Translations under genes and position numbers: made by a program | Virus record (IMG/VR): IMGVR_UViG_3300021389_000144 | Location: 1 to 25,092 of that record | DNA from: a virus | Strand: one strand, 5' to 3' | Length of the DNA: 25,092 nucleotides | Shown here: positions 1 to 8,186 of the stretch, piece after piece | Position numbering within the stretch: the stretch's first letter is position 1 | Layout of the letters: each line of letters begins with the position of its first letter | Notes under the pieces: model-generated | Seen by the model: only the letters and a program-made list of their open reading frames with translations | Database searches by the model: none | Told to the model about the DNA's origin: nothing

Positions 1-225
1 GATCGCATAGAGATTGTTGGCGATTACAAACATATTCAAGTTCGCACCAAGACTGCGGTAATTGAAGATGGTGTTGAATTATCGTCAGCCTATAGCCGCC
101 ATGTAGTCGCACCTGACGCAGACATCACAGGTGAAAGCACAGAGGTGCAAGCCATCTGTAACGCAGTACACACACAAGCAGTTAAAGACGCATACTCCGC
201 ACACTTAGCAGCACAAGAGGTATAA
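1..225 (+). CDS. Unknown small phage protein, C-terminal part (5'-truncated by window edge)
   Basis: Frame 1 is open from the first base to a TAA at 223-225, giving 74 residues with no start inside the window that must be used. The product begins DRIEIVGDYKHIQVRT and ends AAQEV. It is polar, has no membrane segment, and contains a basic, beta-prone first third followed by an Ala-rich helical end. I do not recognise a family. It lies 6 bases before a tail-fibre gene, in the same direction, so it probably belongs to the virion module. Small proteins of this kind just before fibre genes are common in marine phages, but no function is claimed. Confidence 0.6.
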   Translation, partial: DRIEIVGDYKHIQVRTKTAVIEDGVELSSAYSRHVVAPDADITGESTEVQAICNAVHTQAVKDAYSAHLAAQEV

Positions 226-231
226 CTAGCC

Positions 232-2925
232 ATGACCAGAGCAAGAGACTTAGCAGATAGCGCAGATAAAGACATTGCGGGTACACTTACTCTGGATGGC
301 CTTACAGTAGCGGGTAACGTCAGTGCTGATGGCGGCACGATCAAGCTGGATGGGAATTATCCTACTGGTACAGGCAACGTGGCGTTGGGTAATACTGCGT
401 TGGATAGTGTTGAGGCTGGTGGTACTTACAACGTAGCTGTTGGAGATGCTGCTGGTACGGCAATAACAACGGGCGATAACAATGTAGCAGTTGGCGCAGA
501 TGCACTTTTACTTAACAGTTCAGGCGGCAGTAACACTGCATTGGGGACGAGTTCGGTAAGAAGCAACACAACAGGCGCAAATAATGTTGGGTTAGGGCAA
601 GCCGCTCTCTACTCCAACACCACCGCCAGCAACAACACTGCTGTGGGGTATCAGGCTGCATACACAAACAGTACTGGGTCTGCCCTTGTTGCAGTTGGTC
701 GTAAAGCCTTATATTCAAATACTGGGTCAGGACATACGGCTATTGGTTATAATGCGTTAACGCTAAATACAACAGGCACAAACAACGTTGCTGTAGGACA
801 AGACGCACTACAGCAAAACACCACCGCAAATAACAACACGGCGGTTGGATATCAGGCGGGTTATAGTAATACTACGGGAACAGGTAACTTGTTTTCGGGA
901 TACAGTGCAGGTAGAAATACGACCACTGGTAATTCTAATACTTATGTAGGTAAAGATGCAGGTCGTTTAGCTACTAATGCAGGTGACAACGTATTCGTTG
1001 GTACAGATGCAGGTTATTCTAACACAGCAAACGATAACACAGGCGTAGGTCAGGCGGCACTGAAAGCCAACAATTCTGGTCGTTACAACACAGCTATAGG
1101 TCGTCAAGCCTTACGCCTTAACACCACCGCAAGCAACAACACGGCTGTTGGTTATCAAGCGGGTTATAGTAATACTACTGGTGATGCCTTAACTGCGCTT
1201 GGTCAAGGTGCTTTGTTAAGCAATACTACAGGCGATCAAAATACTGCACTTGGGAAAGATGCCCTTGGCTTAAACACGACAGGCCGCCAGAACACTGCGG
1301 TTGGTATGCAGGCATTGGATGACAGTACGTCAGGTAACTATAACACTGCATTGGGTCATGGGTCTTTACGCCTCAACACCACCGCCAGCAGCAACACGGC
1401 TGTTGGGTATCAATCACTCTATAGCAATGTAACACACACAACGCTAACTGCTGTTGGTTATAAAGCATTGTACAGCAATACCGCAGATGACAATACTGCT
1501 GTTGGTTGGCAAGCCATGACCTCCAATACCACAGGCGGTTTAAGCGTTGCAGTTGGGCGAAGCGCATTAGAAGATAACACTACAGGCAGTTCTAATACCG
1601 CAATGGGTTATGCCCCTTTATCTAATAATAGTACGGGTAGTAACAATGTAGCCATTGGGCGTCAGGCACTCCTCAACAACACCACCGCCAGTAACAACAC
1701 TGCGGTTGGGTATAAAGCGGCTTATAGTAATACTACAGGCTACGAGAATGTAGCTTTGGGGTTAGAGTCACTTTTGACAAACTCAACAGGTATTAGAAAC
1801 ACAGCTACAGGCCGTGACTCATTACGTCTTAATACTACTGGTAGTTATAATGTTGCAAATGGCATGGAAGCCTTACGTTCCAACACCACCGCCAGCAACA
1901 ACACGGCAGTTGGGTATCAAGCTGGGTATAGTTCACTTACTGGCAATTGGAATAACTATTTAGGAAGAGGCGCAGGTTATAGTAACACTGCTGGCATTCA
2001 CAATAGTGCGTTTGGAGAAGCTGCTTTATACAGCAACACAGGTTCTTATAACACTGCTTATGGCTCATCTGCCCTCTACAACAACACCACCGCATCCAAC
2101 AATACGGCAGTTGGGTATCAGGCGGGGTATAGTAATACCACGTCGCCTTATAACACGTTTATCGGGGGTTTGGCTGGGCAAAGCACAACAGGTAGTCGCA
2201 ATACTTTTGTTGGGTATAACTCTGGGCTTACTGTAACTTCTGGACAAAGAAATACCATCTTAGGCCGTTTTAGCGGCAACCAAGACGGCTTGGACATCCG
2301 CACTTCAAGCAACAACATCGTGCTGTCGGATGGGGATGGTAATCCTAGAGGTTATTATCATGGTGGTTTAACTTCGCCTTTATGGGTGTTTGTCGGGCCT
2401 ACTGTTAATCAAAATTCACTTCAGTTTCACAGTACAGCTTCAACAAATCCATTTGGGCCAGCAATACAGTTCAAAAATGCATCGCCTAATAACACAAGTG
2501 TTTATGCTTTAAACTTTAGTGACAGTACAACAAATAGATTTAGGGTCTGGTCTAATGGTAATGTTGTAAATACTAACAACAGCTATGGTGCTATTTCTGA
2601 CGAAAAGCTAAAAGAAAACATTGTTGATGCTGCATCACAGTGGAACGATATTAAAGCTTTGACTGTTCGCAAGTATAGCATGAAAGCCGACAACCTTGAT
2701 GCCCCCAACATGCTTGGTGTTATTGCTCAAGAGGTTGAAGCGGCTGGCATGGGCGGTCTTGTGTTTGAAAGCCCAGATAGAGATGATGACCTAAATGATC
2801 TTGGAACAGTCACTAAGCAAGTCAACTACTCCATCCTCTACATGAAAGCAGTAAAGGCACTGCAAGAGGCAATGGATCGCATTGAAACCCTAGAGGCAAA
2901 AGTAACTGCCCTAGAAAACGCATAA
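232..2925 (+). CDS. Tail fibre/spike with YadA-like repeats and C-terminal S74 self-cleaving chaperone domain
   Basis: This 897-residue protein is probably a trimeric receptor-binding fibre. The N-terminus (about 1-40, RARDLADSADKDIAG) is a likely virion attachment segment. Residues about 42-684 are a long run of units of about 17 residues with the pattern N-T-x-G-x-x-N-T-A-V-G-x-x-A-L, like the beta-roll head repeats of YadA-type adhesins. A spacer follows. The C-terminus (about 786-897) is a peptidase S74 intramolecular chaperone: the motif SDEKLKEN carries Ser789 and Lys794, the Ser-Lys spacing of the known dyad, followed by GVIAQEVE and a terminal coiled coil. In this family the domain helps the trimer fold and then cuts itself off just before the Ser, which here would release about 109 residues. 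The repeat codons are richer in C (AAC, ACC, GGC) than the genes downstream, suggesting mosaic origin. Fibre assignment is strong; the receptor is unknown. Confidence 0.85.
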   Translation: MTRARDLADSADKDIAGTLTLDGLTVAGNVSADGGTIKLDGNYPTGTGNVALGNTALDSVEAGGTYNVAVGDAAGTAITTGDNNVAVGADALLLNSSGGSNTALGTSSVRSNTTGANNVGLGQAALYSNTTASNNTAVGYQAAYTNSTGSALVAVGRKALYSNTGSGHTAIGYNALTLNTTGTNNVAVGQDALQQNTTANNNTAVGYQAGYSNTTGTGNLFSGYSAGRNTTTGNSNTYVGKDAGRLATNAGDNVFVGTDAGYSNTANDNTGVGQAALKANNSGRYNTAIGRQALRLNTTASNNTAVGYQAGYSNTTGDALTALGQGALLSNTTGDQNTALGKDALGLNTTGRQNTAVGMQALDDSTSGNYNTALGHGSLRLNTTASSNTAVGYQSLYSNVTHTTLTAVGYKALYSNTADDNTAVGWQAMTSNTTGGLSVAVGRSALEDNTTGSSNTAMGYAPLSNNSTGSNNVAIGRQALLNNTTASNNTAVGYKAAYSNTTGYENVALGLESLLTNSTGIRNTATGRDSLRLNTTGSYNVANGMEALRSNTTASNNTAVGYQAGYSSLTGNWNNYLGRGAGYSNTAGIHNSAFGEAALYSNTGSYNTAYGSSALYNNTTASNNTAVGYQAGYSNTTSPYNTFIGGLAGQSTTGSRNTFVGYNSGLTVTSGQRNTILGRFSGNQDGLDIRTSSNNIVLSDGDGNPRGYYHGGLTSPLWVFVGPTVNQNSLQFHSTASTNPFGPAIQFKNASPNNTSVYALNFSDSTTNRFRVWSNGNVVNTNNSYGAISDEKLKENIVDAASQWNDIKALTVRKYSMKADNLDAPNMLGVIAQEVEAAGMGGLVFESPDRDDDLNDLGTVTKQVNYSILYMKAVKALQEAMDRIETLEAKVTALENA
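355..2283 (+). repeat. Tandem array of about 51-bp (17-codon) degenerate repeats inside the fibre gene
   Basis: The coding sequence is a head-to-tail series of 16-18-codon units. A nearly identical C-rich unit encoding NTTASNNTAVGYQ or a close variant recurs seven times, with its AAC-ACC-ACC-GC core starting at 616, 817, 1120, 1375, 1678, 1882 and 2083. The spacings are 201, 303, 255, 303, 204 and 201 bases, that is 4 to 6 units. Units between these copies are more diverged and more AT-rich. Confidence 0.85.
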
Positions 2926-2930
2926 GGAGA
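2924..2930 (+). promoter_or_regulatory. Strong Shine-Dalgarno site for the gene at 2936
   Basis: AAGGAGA overlaps the TAA stop of the fibre gene (2923-2925) and ends 5 bases before the ATG at 2936. This is one of the best ribosome-binding sites in the plus-strand module and fixes the start of the next gene. Confidence 0.7.
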
Positions 2931-2935
2931 AAGAC

Positions 2936-3157
2936 ATGACTGATACACCAACTGCGGAAGAAATCGCACAACACTACACAGCAATGGGTCACTCTGTTGA
3001 TCTATTAAACGCTGGCAAACCAGAGGACATGGAAGATGCCGATTGGGCTGACACTGTGTCACGCAACGTAGAGCATCTACAGTTGATGGTTGCTAAGGAC
3101 TTCTGGACTACAGAAGATATGACCGCTGCTAATGCAGCTATTGCAGCTAACACTTAA
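2936..3157 (+). CDS. Small acidic phage protein, function unknown
   Basis: This is a 73-residue, soluble, acidic and mostly helical protein starting MTDTPTAEEIAQHYTAMGHS. It has no cysteine or membrane segment. The start is supported by an AAGGAGA site that overlaps the stop of the fibre gene. I do not recognise a family with certainty. Its position directly behind an S74 fibre, with the gene for a beta-repeat protein 10 bases downstream, suggests a fibre-associated or assembly role, but nothing in the sequence proves this. Confidence 0.6.
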   Translation: MTDTPTAEEIAQHYTAMGHSVDLLNAGKPEDMEDADWADTVSRNVEHLQLMVAKDFWTTEDMTAANAAIAANT

Positions 3158-3167
3158 AAGGTAACAC

Positions 3168-3842
3168 ATGTTCGGTACAGCATTTGCTTCTACACCCTTT
3201 GCGTCACAGTCAGAGATACGCTTTCTGATTGACGGTGTAAGTGCGATTGGTGCTACCAGCACTGTTACCGTTACTGCTGCATCAGATGTACCAGTCACAA
3301 CACCTACCTTAACATCTAGTGTAGGATCTGTTGTAGTTGTAGCAGAGGCTAATACAGCCATTACAGGCGTATCCGCTACAGCATCTACTAACACGGTAGG
3401 TATAGTAGCAGAAGCTAATGTTGTACCAACGGGGGTTGACTCTACAGGCGTTATAGGTACAACTGTAGTGGTTGGGGATGCTAACTTATCTATTAGTAGC
3501 CCAGCGCTTACAGTAGGTATAGGTGTAGTTAATGCTACTGCTGCAGCTAATGTTGTACCTACTGGTGTAGTCCTTACAGGGGCTATAGGGACTTTAACTA
3601 CACGAACCAGTAACGTTATACTTATATCCACACCAGCTTTAACTGTTAATACTAACAGTGTTACTGTTGTAGCTACTAACTTTGACTATGACTCTTTAAA
3701 AGATAGTTATGATCGTAAGAGAGTTTTATTTATAGTAGGTACACCTCAGACATACACAGTGGCTATACCATCAGATAAGAAGCAAAGAACTGTTAGCATT
3801 GCAGCTATTGACAGAGACAACACAATAAGAATTGCAGCGTAA
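3168..3842 (+). CDS. Beta-repeat virion protein with seven 22-residue tandem repeats
   Basis: This 224-residue protein is rich in Val, Thr, Ala and Gly. Residues 17-170 are seven consecutive units of exactly 22 residues with no insertions; typical stretches are ANVVPTGVDSTGVIGT and ANVVPTGVVLTGAIGT, followed by a run of alternating hydrophobic and polar residues. The pattern predicts a regular beta structure, as in phage fibres or decoration proteins. The C-terminal 54 residues (DSLKDSYDRKRVLFIVGT onward) are different and charged, and may be a capping or docking domain. It sits between a fibre gene and the tail adaptor gene, 10 bases after the previous stop. Function is inferred as structural only; no enzyme motif is present. 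Confidence 0.6.
   Translation: MFGTAFASTPFASQSEIRFLIDGVSAIGATSTVTVTAASDVPVTTPTLTSSVGSVVVVAEANTAITGVSATASTNTVGIVAEANVVPTGVDSTGVIGTTVVVGDANLSISSPALTVGIGVVNATAAANVVPTGVVLTGAIGTLTTRTSNVILISTPALTVNTNSVTVVATNFDYDSLKDSYDRKRVLFIVGTPQTYTVAIPSDKKQRTVSIAAIDRDNTIRIAA
3216..3677 (+). repeat. Seven in-frame 66-bp repeats
   Basis: These encode residues 17-38, 39-60, 61-82, 83-104, 105-126, 127-148 and 149-170 of the protein at 3168-3842. The Gly-Val or Thr-Pro/Pro-Ala positions fall at the same offset in each unit. The third and later units mostly begin Ala-Asn or Asn. DNA identity is low to moderate, so the repeat is old or is kept by selection on the protein. Confidence 0.8.
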
Positions 3843-3853
3843 GGAATACGTAC

Positions 3854-4171
3854 ATGTCATACAAGTGGCCTGATAAAGATAAAGATGAAATACTAGACTA
3901 CAACATAGATTGGTCACGTTTTCTAGGTGATGACACTATTGTAGGTGTGTCTTGGTATGTAGATGACGCTGATGGTGTAAAGACTGCTGTTAGTCCTGCC
4001 TCTGTAGTCAACGGCCTACAGATGGTACAACAGACTAATACTGCAAGTGTTTCTACTATTAGGTTCTCACTTGGTACGAATAACATTAGGTATCGTATCT
4101 CTTGTAAGATTACAACTACAGAAGGTCTGCAGTATGAGCGCTCTGTATTTCTACGTGTTAAGGAGAAGTAA
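3854..4171 (+). CDS. Small beta-rich phage structural protein
   Basis: This is a 105-residue soluble protein beginning MSYKWPDKDKDEILDYNIDW. After an acidic N-terminus it shows alternating strands: the VGVSWYV segment, the RFSLGTNNIRYRISCKI segment and a final SVFLRVKEK strand. The pattern resembles an Ig-like or small beta-sandwich fold, with the Tyr-x-(Ile/Leu)-x-Cys type motif seen in such domains. It lies 11 bases after the beta-repeat protein and 2 bases before the tail adaptor gene, so a small structural or tail-assembly role is likely. The family name is not known to me. Confidence 0.6.
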   Translation: MSYKWPDKDKDEILDYNIDWSRFLGDDTIVGVSWYVDDADGVKTAVSPASVVNGLQMVQQTNTASVSTIRFSLGTNNIRYRISCKITTTEGLQYERSVFLRVKEK

Positions 4172-4173
4172 GA

Positions 4174-4863
4174 ATGTCTTATAACTTTATAGGCTTGGTT
4201 AATGACGTTAATAGACGCTTAAACGAGGTTGAGCTTACTTCATCTAACTTTGCTACAGCTACAGGTTATTACAACCTTAGTAAAGACTCAGTTAATGCAT
4301 CTATTCGGCACATACATCAAGAAGAGTTTGAGTGGCCTTGGAACCATGCAGAAGAGAGTGAGGTACTTTTACCAGGTGAAGTACGCTACAGTATGCCTTA
4401 TGATGCTAAGACTGTTAATATGAACTCCTTTCGTATTCGTAGAGATGCAAGTCTAAGTGTAGAAACTCAACGATTAAAGTTACTTAACTACGAAGAATAC
4501 CTTGACAAATACATAGATTACGAGTATAACTCTGATGTTAATACTAGAGGAGTTCCTAAGTATGTTGTACGAACACCTAGTAGAGAGTTAATCTTTGTAC
4601 CAGCACCTGATAAAGCCTATGAGGTTGTGTATGAGTACTACACTGTTGGTGTTGATATGAGCCTAGCTACAGACGTACCTTCTGTTCCAGAAGAATATAA
4701 ACACGCTATTGTAGATGGTGCAATGTATTATGTTTACTTGTTTAGAGGTGATACTCAGACAGCACAGTTATCCCAACAAAAGTTCTTACAAGGCATTAAA
4801 CATATGCGTAGTTTGAATATCAATAGAACTGAATATATTAGAGATACGAGAGTACACTTTTAA
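4174..4863 (+). CDS. Tail tubular protein A-like head-tail adaptor (T7 gp11-like)
   Basis: This 229-residue protein resembles the adaptor that joins the portal to the nozzle in T7-like and P22-like phages; T7 gp11 is slightly shorter. Visible hallmarks are an N-terminal helix with VNDVNRRLNE, a region with EEFEWPWNHAEE followed by beta strands (VLLPGEVRYSMP), the segment PSRELIFVPAPD and the C-terminal helical stretch with VPEEYKHAIVDGAMYYVY and later FLQGIKHMRSL. The stop overlaps the ATG of the nozzle gene by one base (TAATG), which fits the conserved adaptor-nozzle gene pair. The call rests on overall pattern and gene order rather than on a catalytic motif. Confidence 0.7.
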   Translation: MSYNFIGLVNDVNRRLNEVELTSSNFATATGYYNLSKDSVNASIRHIHQEEFEWPWNHAEESEVLLPGEVRYSMPYDAKTVNMNSFRIRRDASLSVETQRLKLLNYEEYLDKYIDYEYNSDVNTRGVPKYVVRTPSRELIFVPAPDKAYEVVYEYYTVGVDMSLATDVPSVPEEYKHAIVDGAMYYVYLFRGDTQTAQLSQQKFLQGIKHMRSLNINRTEYIRDTRVHF

Positions 4864-6410
4864 TGGCAACGCAGTGGACAACATTTCCTATTGAGTTTAG
4901 GGGTGGGTTAATATCTAACCTATCCCCTTTACAACATGGTACAAACGCTGTTGGGTCTGCTACTATTCTACAGAACTTTGAAGCTAACAAAGAGGGTGGC
5001 TACTCTAAGATTAAAGGTTTTGAAAAGTTTAGTACATCCACTATCCCCGGTTCTGGACCTACCTTAGCTCTTAAAGTAATTAGTTCTGGTCGTATTGTAG
5101 CAGCCCGTAAGAACGCTAGTAACTTCACTCAGTACTACTACAGTACAGGTAACTCTTGGAATAGTATGGCTACTAGTGCTAGTACTAATGGGGGTAAAGC
5201 TAGGCACGTTCTATATAACTTAGACGGTGATGATAAAGTCTTATTTGTAGATGGTACTAACTACCCAGCTATCTATAATACTAATGGCAACACTATGTCG
5301 TTTATGACTGCCTCAGATAGTACAGATGTTAGTGGTGCAGAGCAGGTAGCTATATTTAAGAATACTGCATTCTATGCTAAGGGTAGTAACTTATTCTTTA
5401 CTGCTCCATTCAGTGTAGATGATTTTAGTGTCGCTAATGGTGCAGGATCTTTTAACGTAGCTAATGACATCACTGGTTTAGCAGTCTTTCGTGAACAGCT
5501 TATTATCTTCACTCAGGACAGCATTAAGAGACTGACTGGTAGTAGTGCTGCAGACTTTGCAGTATCGCCTATTACAGACCGTATTGGTTGTATTAATGGT
5601 GACACTATTCAAGAGATTGGTGGTGACGTTATTTATCTAGCACCTGATGGTATTAGGTTATTGAGTGCTACTGACCGTATTGGTGACTTTGCACTTGATG
5701 TAGCCTCTGATCAAATTTACAAGGATGCTAACACCTTCTTAGCAAGTACATCTAGCTTTACATCCCTTGTATTACGTGAGAAAGCTCAGTACCGTATCTT
5801 TGCTTACATTGGATCTGAACAGGCAGAGGTGGGTAAGGGTCTTATAGCTACTAAATTTATTTCTCAGGGTGCATCAGGTATGTCTTGGTCTACCACTAAG
5901 GGAATTAAGGCTTTTGTAGCAGATAGTCGTTATTCTGGTACAGCAGAGATGGTAGTTTTCTCTCACGATAATGGTTACGTATATCAACTAGAGACAGGTT
6001 CAGACTTTGATAGTTTAGACATTGAGGCTATTTATGAGTCTCCTTATATGCCTATCACAGACCCACAGACAAGAAAGTCTTTTTATAAGCTAACTTTATA
6101 CGCTGAACCTAAAGGTAATATGAGTTTAGATCTTAACATACGTTATGATTTTAGTACCAGTACTGACACATCTACTCTTCAGCCAGCTACACAACAAATC
6201 AGCAGTACAGGTGATAGAGTATTTATCTTTGGGGCATCTGATGCTGTATTTAATACTGCTACATTTGGTGGTGAGCTTGACAGAGTATATACCACTAACA
6301 TCGTTGGCTCTGGTAAGACTATAGCTATGCGTATTGAAGACAACTCAACTAACCCTACATTTACTCTTGACACTGGGCTGTTAGAGTACAGACAAAACGA
6401 TAGACAGTAA
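4863..6410 (+). CDS. Tail nozzle protein (tail tubular protein B / P22 gp10-like)
   Basis: This 515-residue, beta-rich protein is the probable hexameric nozzle that extends the short tail and retains packaged DNA. The N-terminus (FPIEFRGGLISNLSPLQ, then ATILQNFEANKEGGYSKIKG) has the family pattern of an opening strand followed by NFE...GG(Y/W)xK(I/R)xG. The middle holds beta-propeller-like segments such as FTAPFSVDDF, TGLAVFREQLIIFTQDSIKRL and IGGDVIYLAPDGIRLLSATDRIG, typical of this family. A C-terminal beta domain ends at TGLLEYRQNDRQ. Its start overlaps the stop of the adaptor gene, and a fibre gene follows 9 bases later, a standard podovirus order. I am confident of the role, less so of which subfamily. 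Confidence 0.8.
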   Translation: MATQWTTFPIEFRGGLISNLSPLQHGTNAVGSATILQNFEANKEGGYSKIKGFEKFSTSTIPGSGPTLALKVISSGRIVAARKNASNFTQYYYSTGNSWNSMATSASTNGGKARHVLYNLDGDDKVLFVDGTNYPAIYNTNGNTMSFMTASDSTDVSGAEQVAIFKNTAFYAKGSNLFFTAPFSVDDFSVANGAGSFNVANDITGLAVFREQLIIFTQDSIKRLTGSSAADFAVSPITDRIGCINGDTIQEIGGDVIYLAPDGIRLLSATDRIGDFALDVASDQIYKDANTFLASTSSFTSLVLREKAQYRIFAYIGSEQAEVGKGLIATKFISQGASGMSWSTTKGIKAFVADSRYSGTAEMVVFSHDNGYVYQLETGSDFDSLDIEAIYESPYMPITDPQTRKSFYKLTLYAEPKGNMSLDLNIRYDFSTSTDTSTLQPATQQISSTGDRVFIFGASDAVFNTATFGGELDRVYTTNIVGSGKTIAMRIEDNSTNPTFTLDTGLLEYRQNDRQ

Positions 6411-6419
6411 GGAAACACA

Positions 6420-8186
6420 ATGGCAGGTTATACTAGACAGGATACTGCAAACAACATTGCCAATGGTAACGTTATTGATGCAGATGACTTTGATGCAGAA
6501 TACAATGCAGTAGAGAATGCTTTTAATGCTTCCACAGGACATAAGCATGATGGTACTTTAGGTGAGGGTGCACCTATTGAAAAGGTTGGCCCTAATCAGG
6601 AACTAGTTGTATCTTCTACTAATGTTAATCCTAAGACTAGTAATACTTTAGACTTAGGTACTAACTTACTGCAGTATAAAGATGGTTACTTTGATGGTAC
6701 TGTTTATCAGGATTCATCTGTTGTAGGTGTTAATGCTTACATGACACTCTCTGATAATGAGATTGATGTATCTACTGGGGGCCTTACCTTAGATGCAGCA
6801 GGTGATATTACACTTGATGCTGACGGTGGAGATATACTACTTAAAGATGCAGGTACTACCTTTGGTACTTTTACTAACGATGGTAACAACCTCATTGTAA
6901 AGTCTGGCTCTACTACAGCAGTTACTTTAAGTGGTGCAGACGCTACACTATCTGGTACTTTAGCAGTAACAGGTACTACTACTCTTAATGGTGCTGTTAC
7001 TGTATCTGGGTCAAACAATGTTACCGTAAACTCTGGTGATGTAACTTTATCTAGTGGTAATCTTGTTGTTGGTGGTACTATTACTTCTACAGGTGCTATT
7101 ACAGCTAATGGTGGTGTTACTGGCAATCTTACTGGAAATGTTACTGGAACTGTGTCAAGTATAAGTAACCACGACACAGGAGATTTATCAGAAGGCTCTA
7201 ACCTATACCACACTACTGCAAGAGCAAGGGCTGCTATATCTGCAACAGGTAGTCTAAGTTACAATAGTACAACTGGTGTAATGAGTTTTACACAGGGCGA
7301 CACAGACACAATATCAGAAGGCTCTACTAACCTATACCACACTACCGAAAGAGCAAGAGGTTCTATCTCTGTAACTGATTCAGGTGGTGATGGTAGCTTA
7401 TCTTACAACAGTACTTCTGGTGTTATTACATATACTGGCCCTAGCGCTGCTCAAGTAAGGGCACATTTTAGCGCAGGTTCTGGCATTGGTATCTCTAATG
7501 GTACTATTAGTCACTCTAACACATCTTCTCAGGAATCAGTAAACGGATCTGGTCGTACCTATATCCAAGACATAACCTTAGACACTTATGGACACGTTAC
7601 AGGTTTATCTACTGCTACTGAAACTGTAGTGAACACCAATACAACTTATAGTGCTGGTGGTGGCCTAAGCTTATCAGGTACAACCTTTAGTCACACTGAT
7701 ACATCTAGCCAAGACTCTGTGAACAACAGTAGCGGAACAGTAATTCAAGATGTAACGCTTGATGGCTACGGCCATATAACGGGTTTGTCATCAGTTAATC
7801 TAGATGGTCGTTACTATACTGAAAGTGAATCAGATAGTAGGTTTGCTTACAAGGCAGGTTCTGGTAGCCAAAACTTTAGCGCTGCTAACCTATATGCCAC
7901 AGCATTCTTCTATAGTTCAGATGAACGCCTTAAGGAAAACATTTTACCTGTAACTAACTCTCTTGATGTTATAAATCAACTGCAGGGTGTTTCTTTTGAT
8001 TGGTCTGAAACAGGTAATCACGACATAGGTGTAATTGCTCAAGAGGTTGAGTCTATTATACCAGAGGCTGTTGTAGTTAAAGATGATGGATTCTTATCTG
8101 TTAATGCAACACCTATTATCGCACACCTTATTGAGGCTGTTAAAGAACTTAAAGCAGAGGTAGACCGTTTAAATGACAAGCCGTAG
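6420..8186 (+). CDS. Second tail fibre with S74 self-cleaving chaperone domain
   Basis: This is a 588-residue fibre. The N-terminus (YTRQDTANNIANG, then VIDADDFDAEYNAVENAF and TGHKHDGT) is a typical virion-attachment segment for marine phage fibres. A thin beta-rich shaft follows (about 120-250, many short Gly/Thr/Asn strands). Next are two pairs of internal repeats: SEGSNLYHTTARARAAIS with its copy ISEGSTNLYHTTERARGSIS, and IQDITLDTYGHVTGL with IQDVTLDGYGHITGL. The C-terminus (about 497-588) is a peptidase S74 domain: SDERLKEN gives Ser500 and Lys505, followed by IGVIAQEVE and a coiled coil. Predicted cleavage before Ser500 would leave a mature fibre of about 499 residues. It differs from the fibre at 232-2925 except in the chaperone, so the virion probably carries two fibre types. 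Its end overlaps the next gene by 14 bases. Confidence 0.85.
   Translation: MAGYTRQDTANNIANGNVIDADDFDAEYNAVENAFNASTGHKHDGTLGEGAPIEKVGPNQELVVSSTNVNPKTSNTLDLGTNLLQYKDGYFDGTVYQDSSVVGVNAYMTLSDNEIDVSTGGLTLDAAGDITLDADGGDILLKDAGTTFGTFTNDGNNLIVKSGSTTAVTLSGADATLSGTLAVTGTTTLNGAVTVSGSNNVTVNSGDVTLSSGNLVVGGTITSTGAITANGGVTGNLTGNVTGTVSSISNHDTGDLSEGSNLYHTTARARAAISATGSLSYNSTTGVMSFTQGDTDTISEGSTNLYHTTERARGSISVTDSGGDGSLSYNSTSGVITYTGPSAAQVRAHFSAGSGIGISNGTISHSNTSSQESVNGSGRTYIQDITLDTYGHVTGLSTATETVVNTNTTYSAGGGLSLSGTTFSHTDTSSQDSVNNSSGTVIQDVTLDGYGHITGLSSVNLDGRYYTESESDSRFAYKAGSGSQNFSAANLYATAFFYSSDERLKENILPVTNSLDVINQLQGVSFDWSETGNHDIGVIAQEVESIIPEAVVVKDDGFLSVNATPIIAHLIEAVKELKAEVDRLNDKP

Noticed and set aside
616-2100. Possible CRISPR-like array from the regularly repeated C-rich sequence
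   Set aside because: The repeats are in frame with an open 897-codon gene, spacings are multiples of about 51 bases, and spacers are themselves related units; it is a protein repeat.
3077-3631. 184-codon minus-strand frame opposite the 22-residue repeat protein
   Set aside because: It mirrors the repeats (Val/Thr/Pro-rich) and spans two plus-strand genes with good starts.
6737-7213. 158-codon minus-strand frame opposite the second fibre gene
   Set aside because: Its product is a Val/Pro/Thr-rich mirror of Thr/Gly/Asn-rich fibre codons, it has no ribosome-binding site, and it lies wholly within a clear plus-strand gene.
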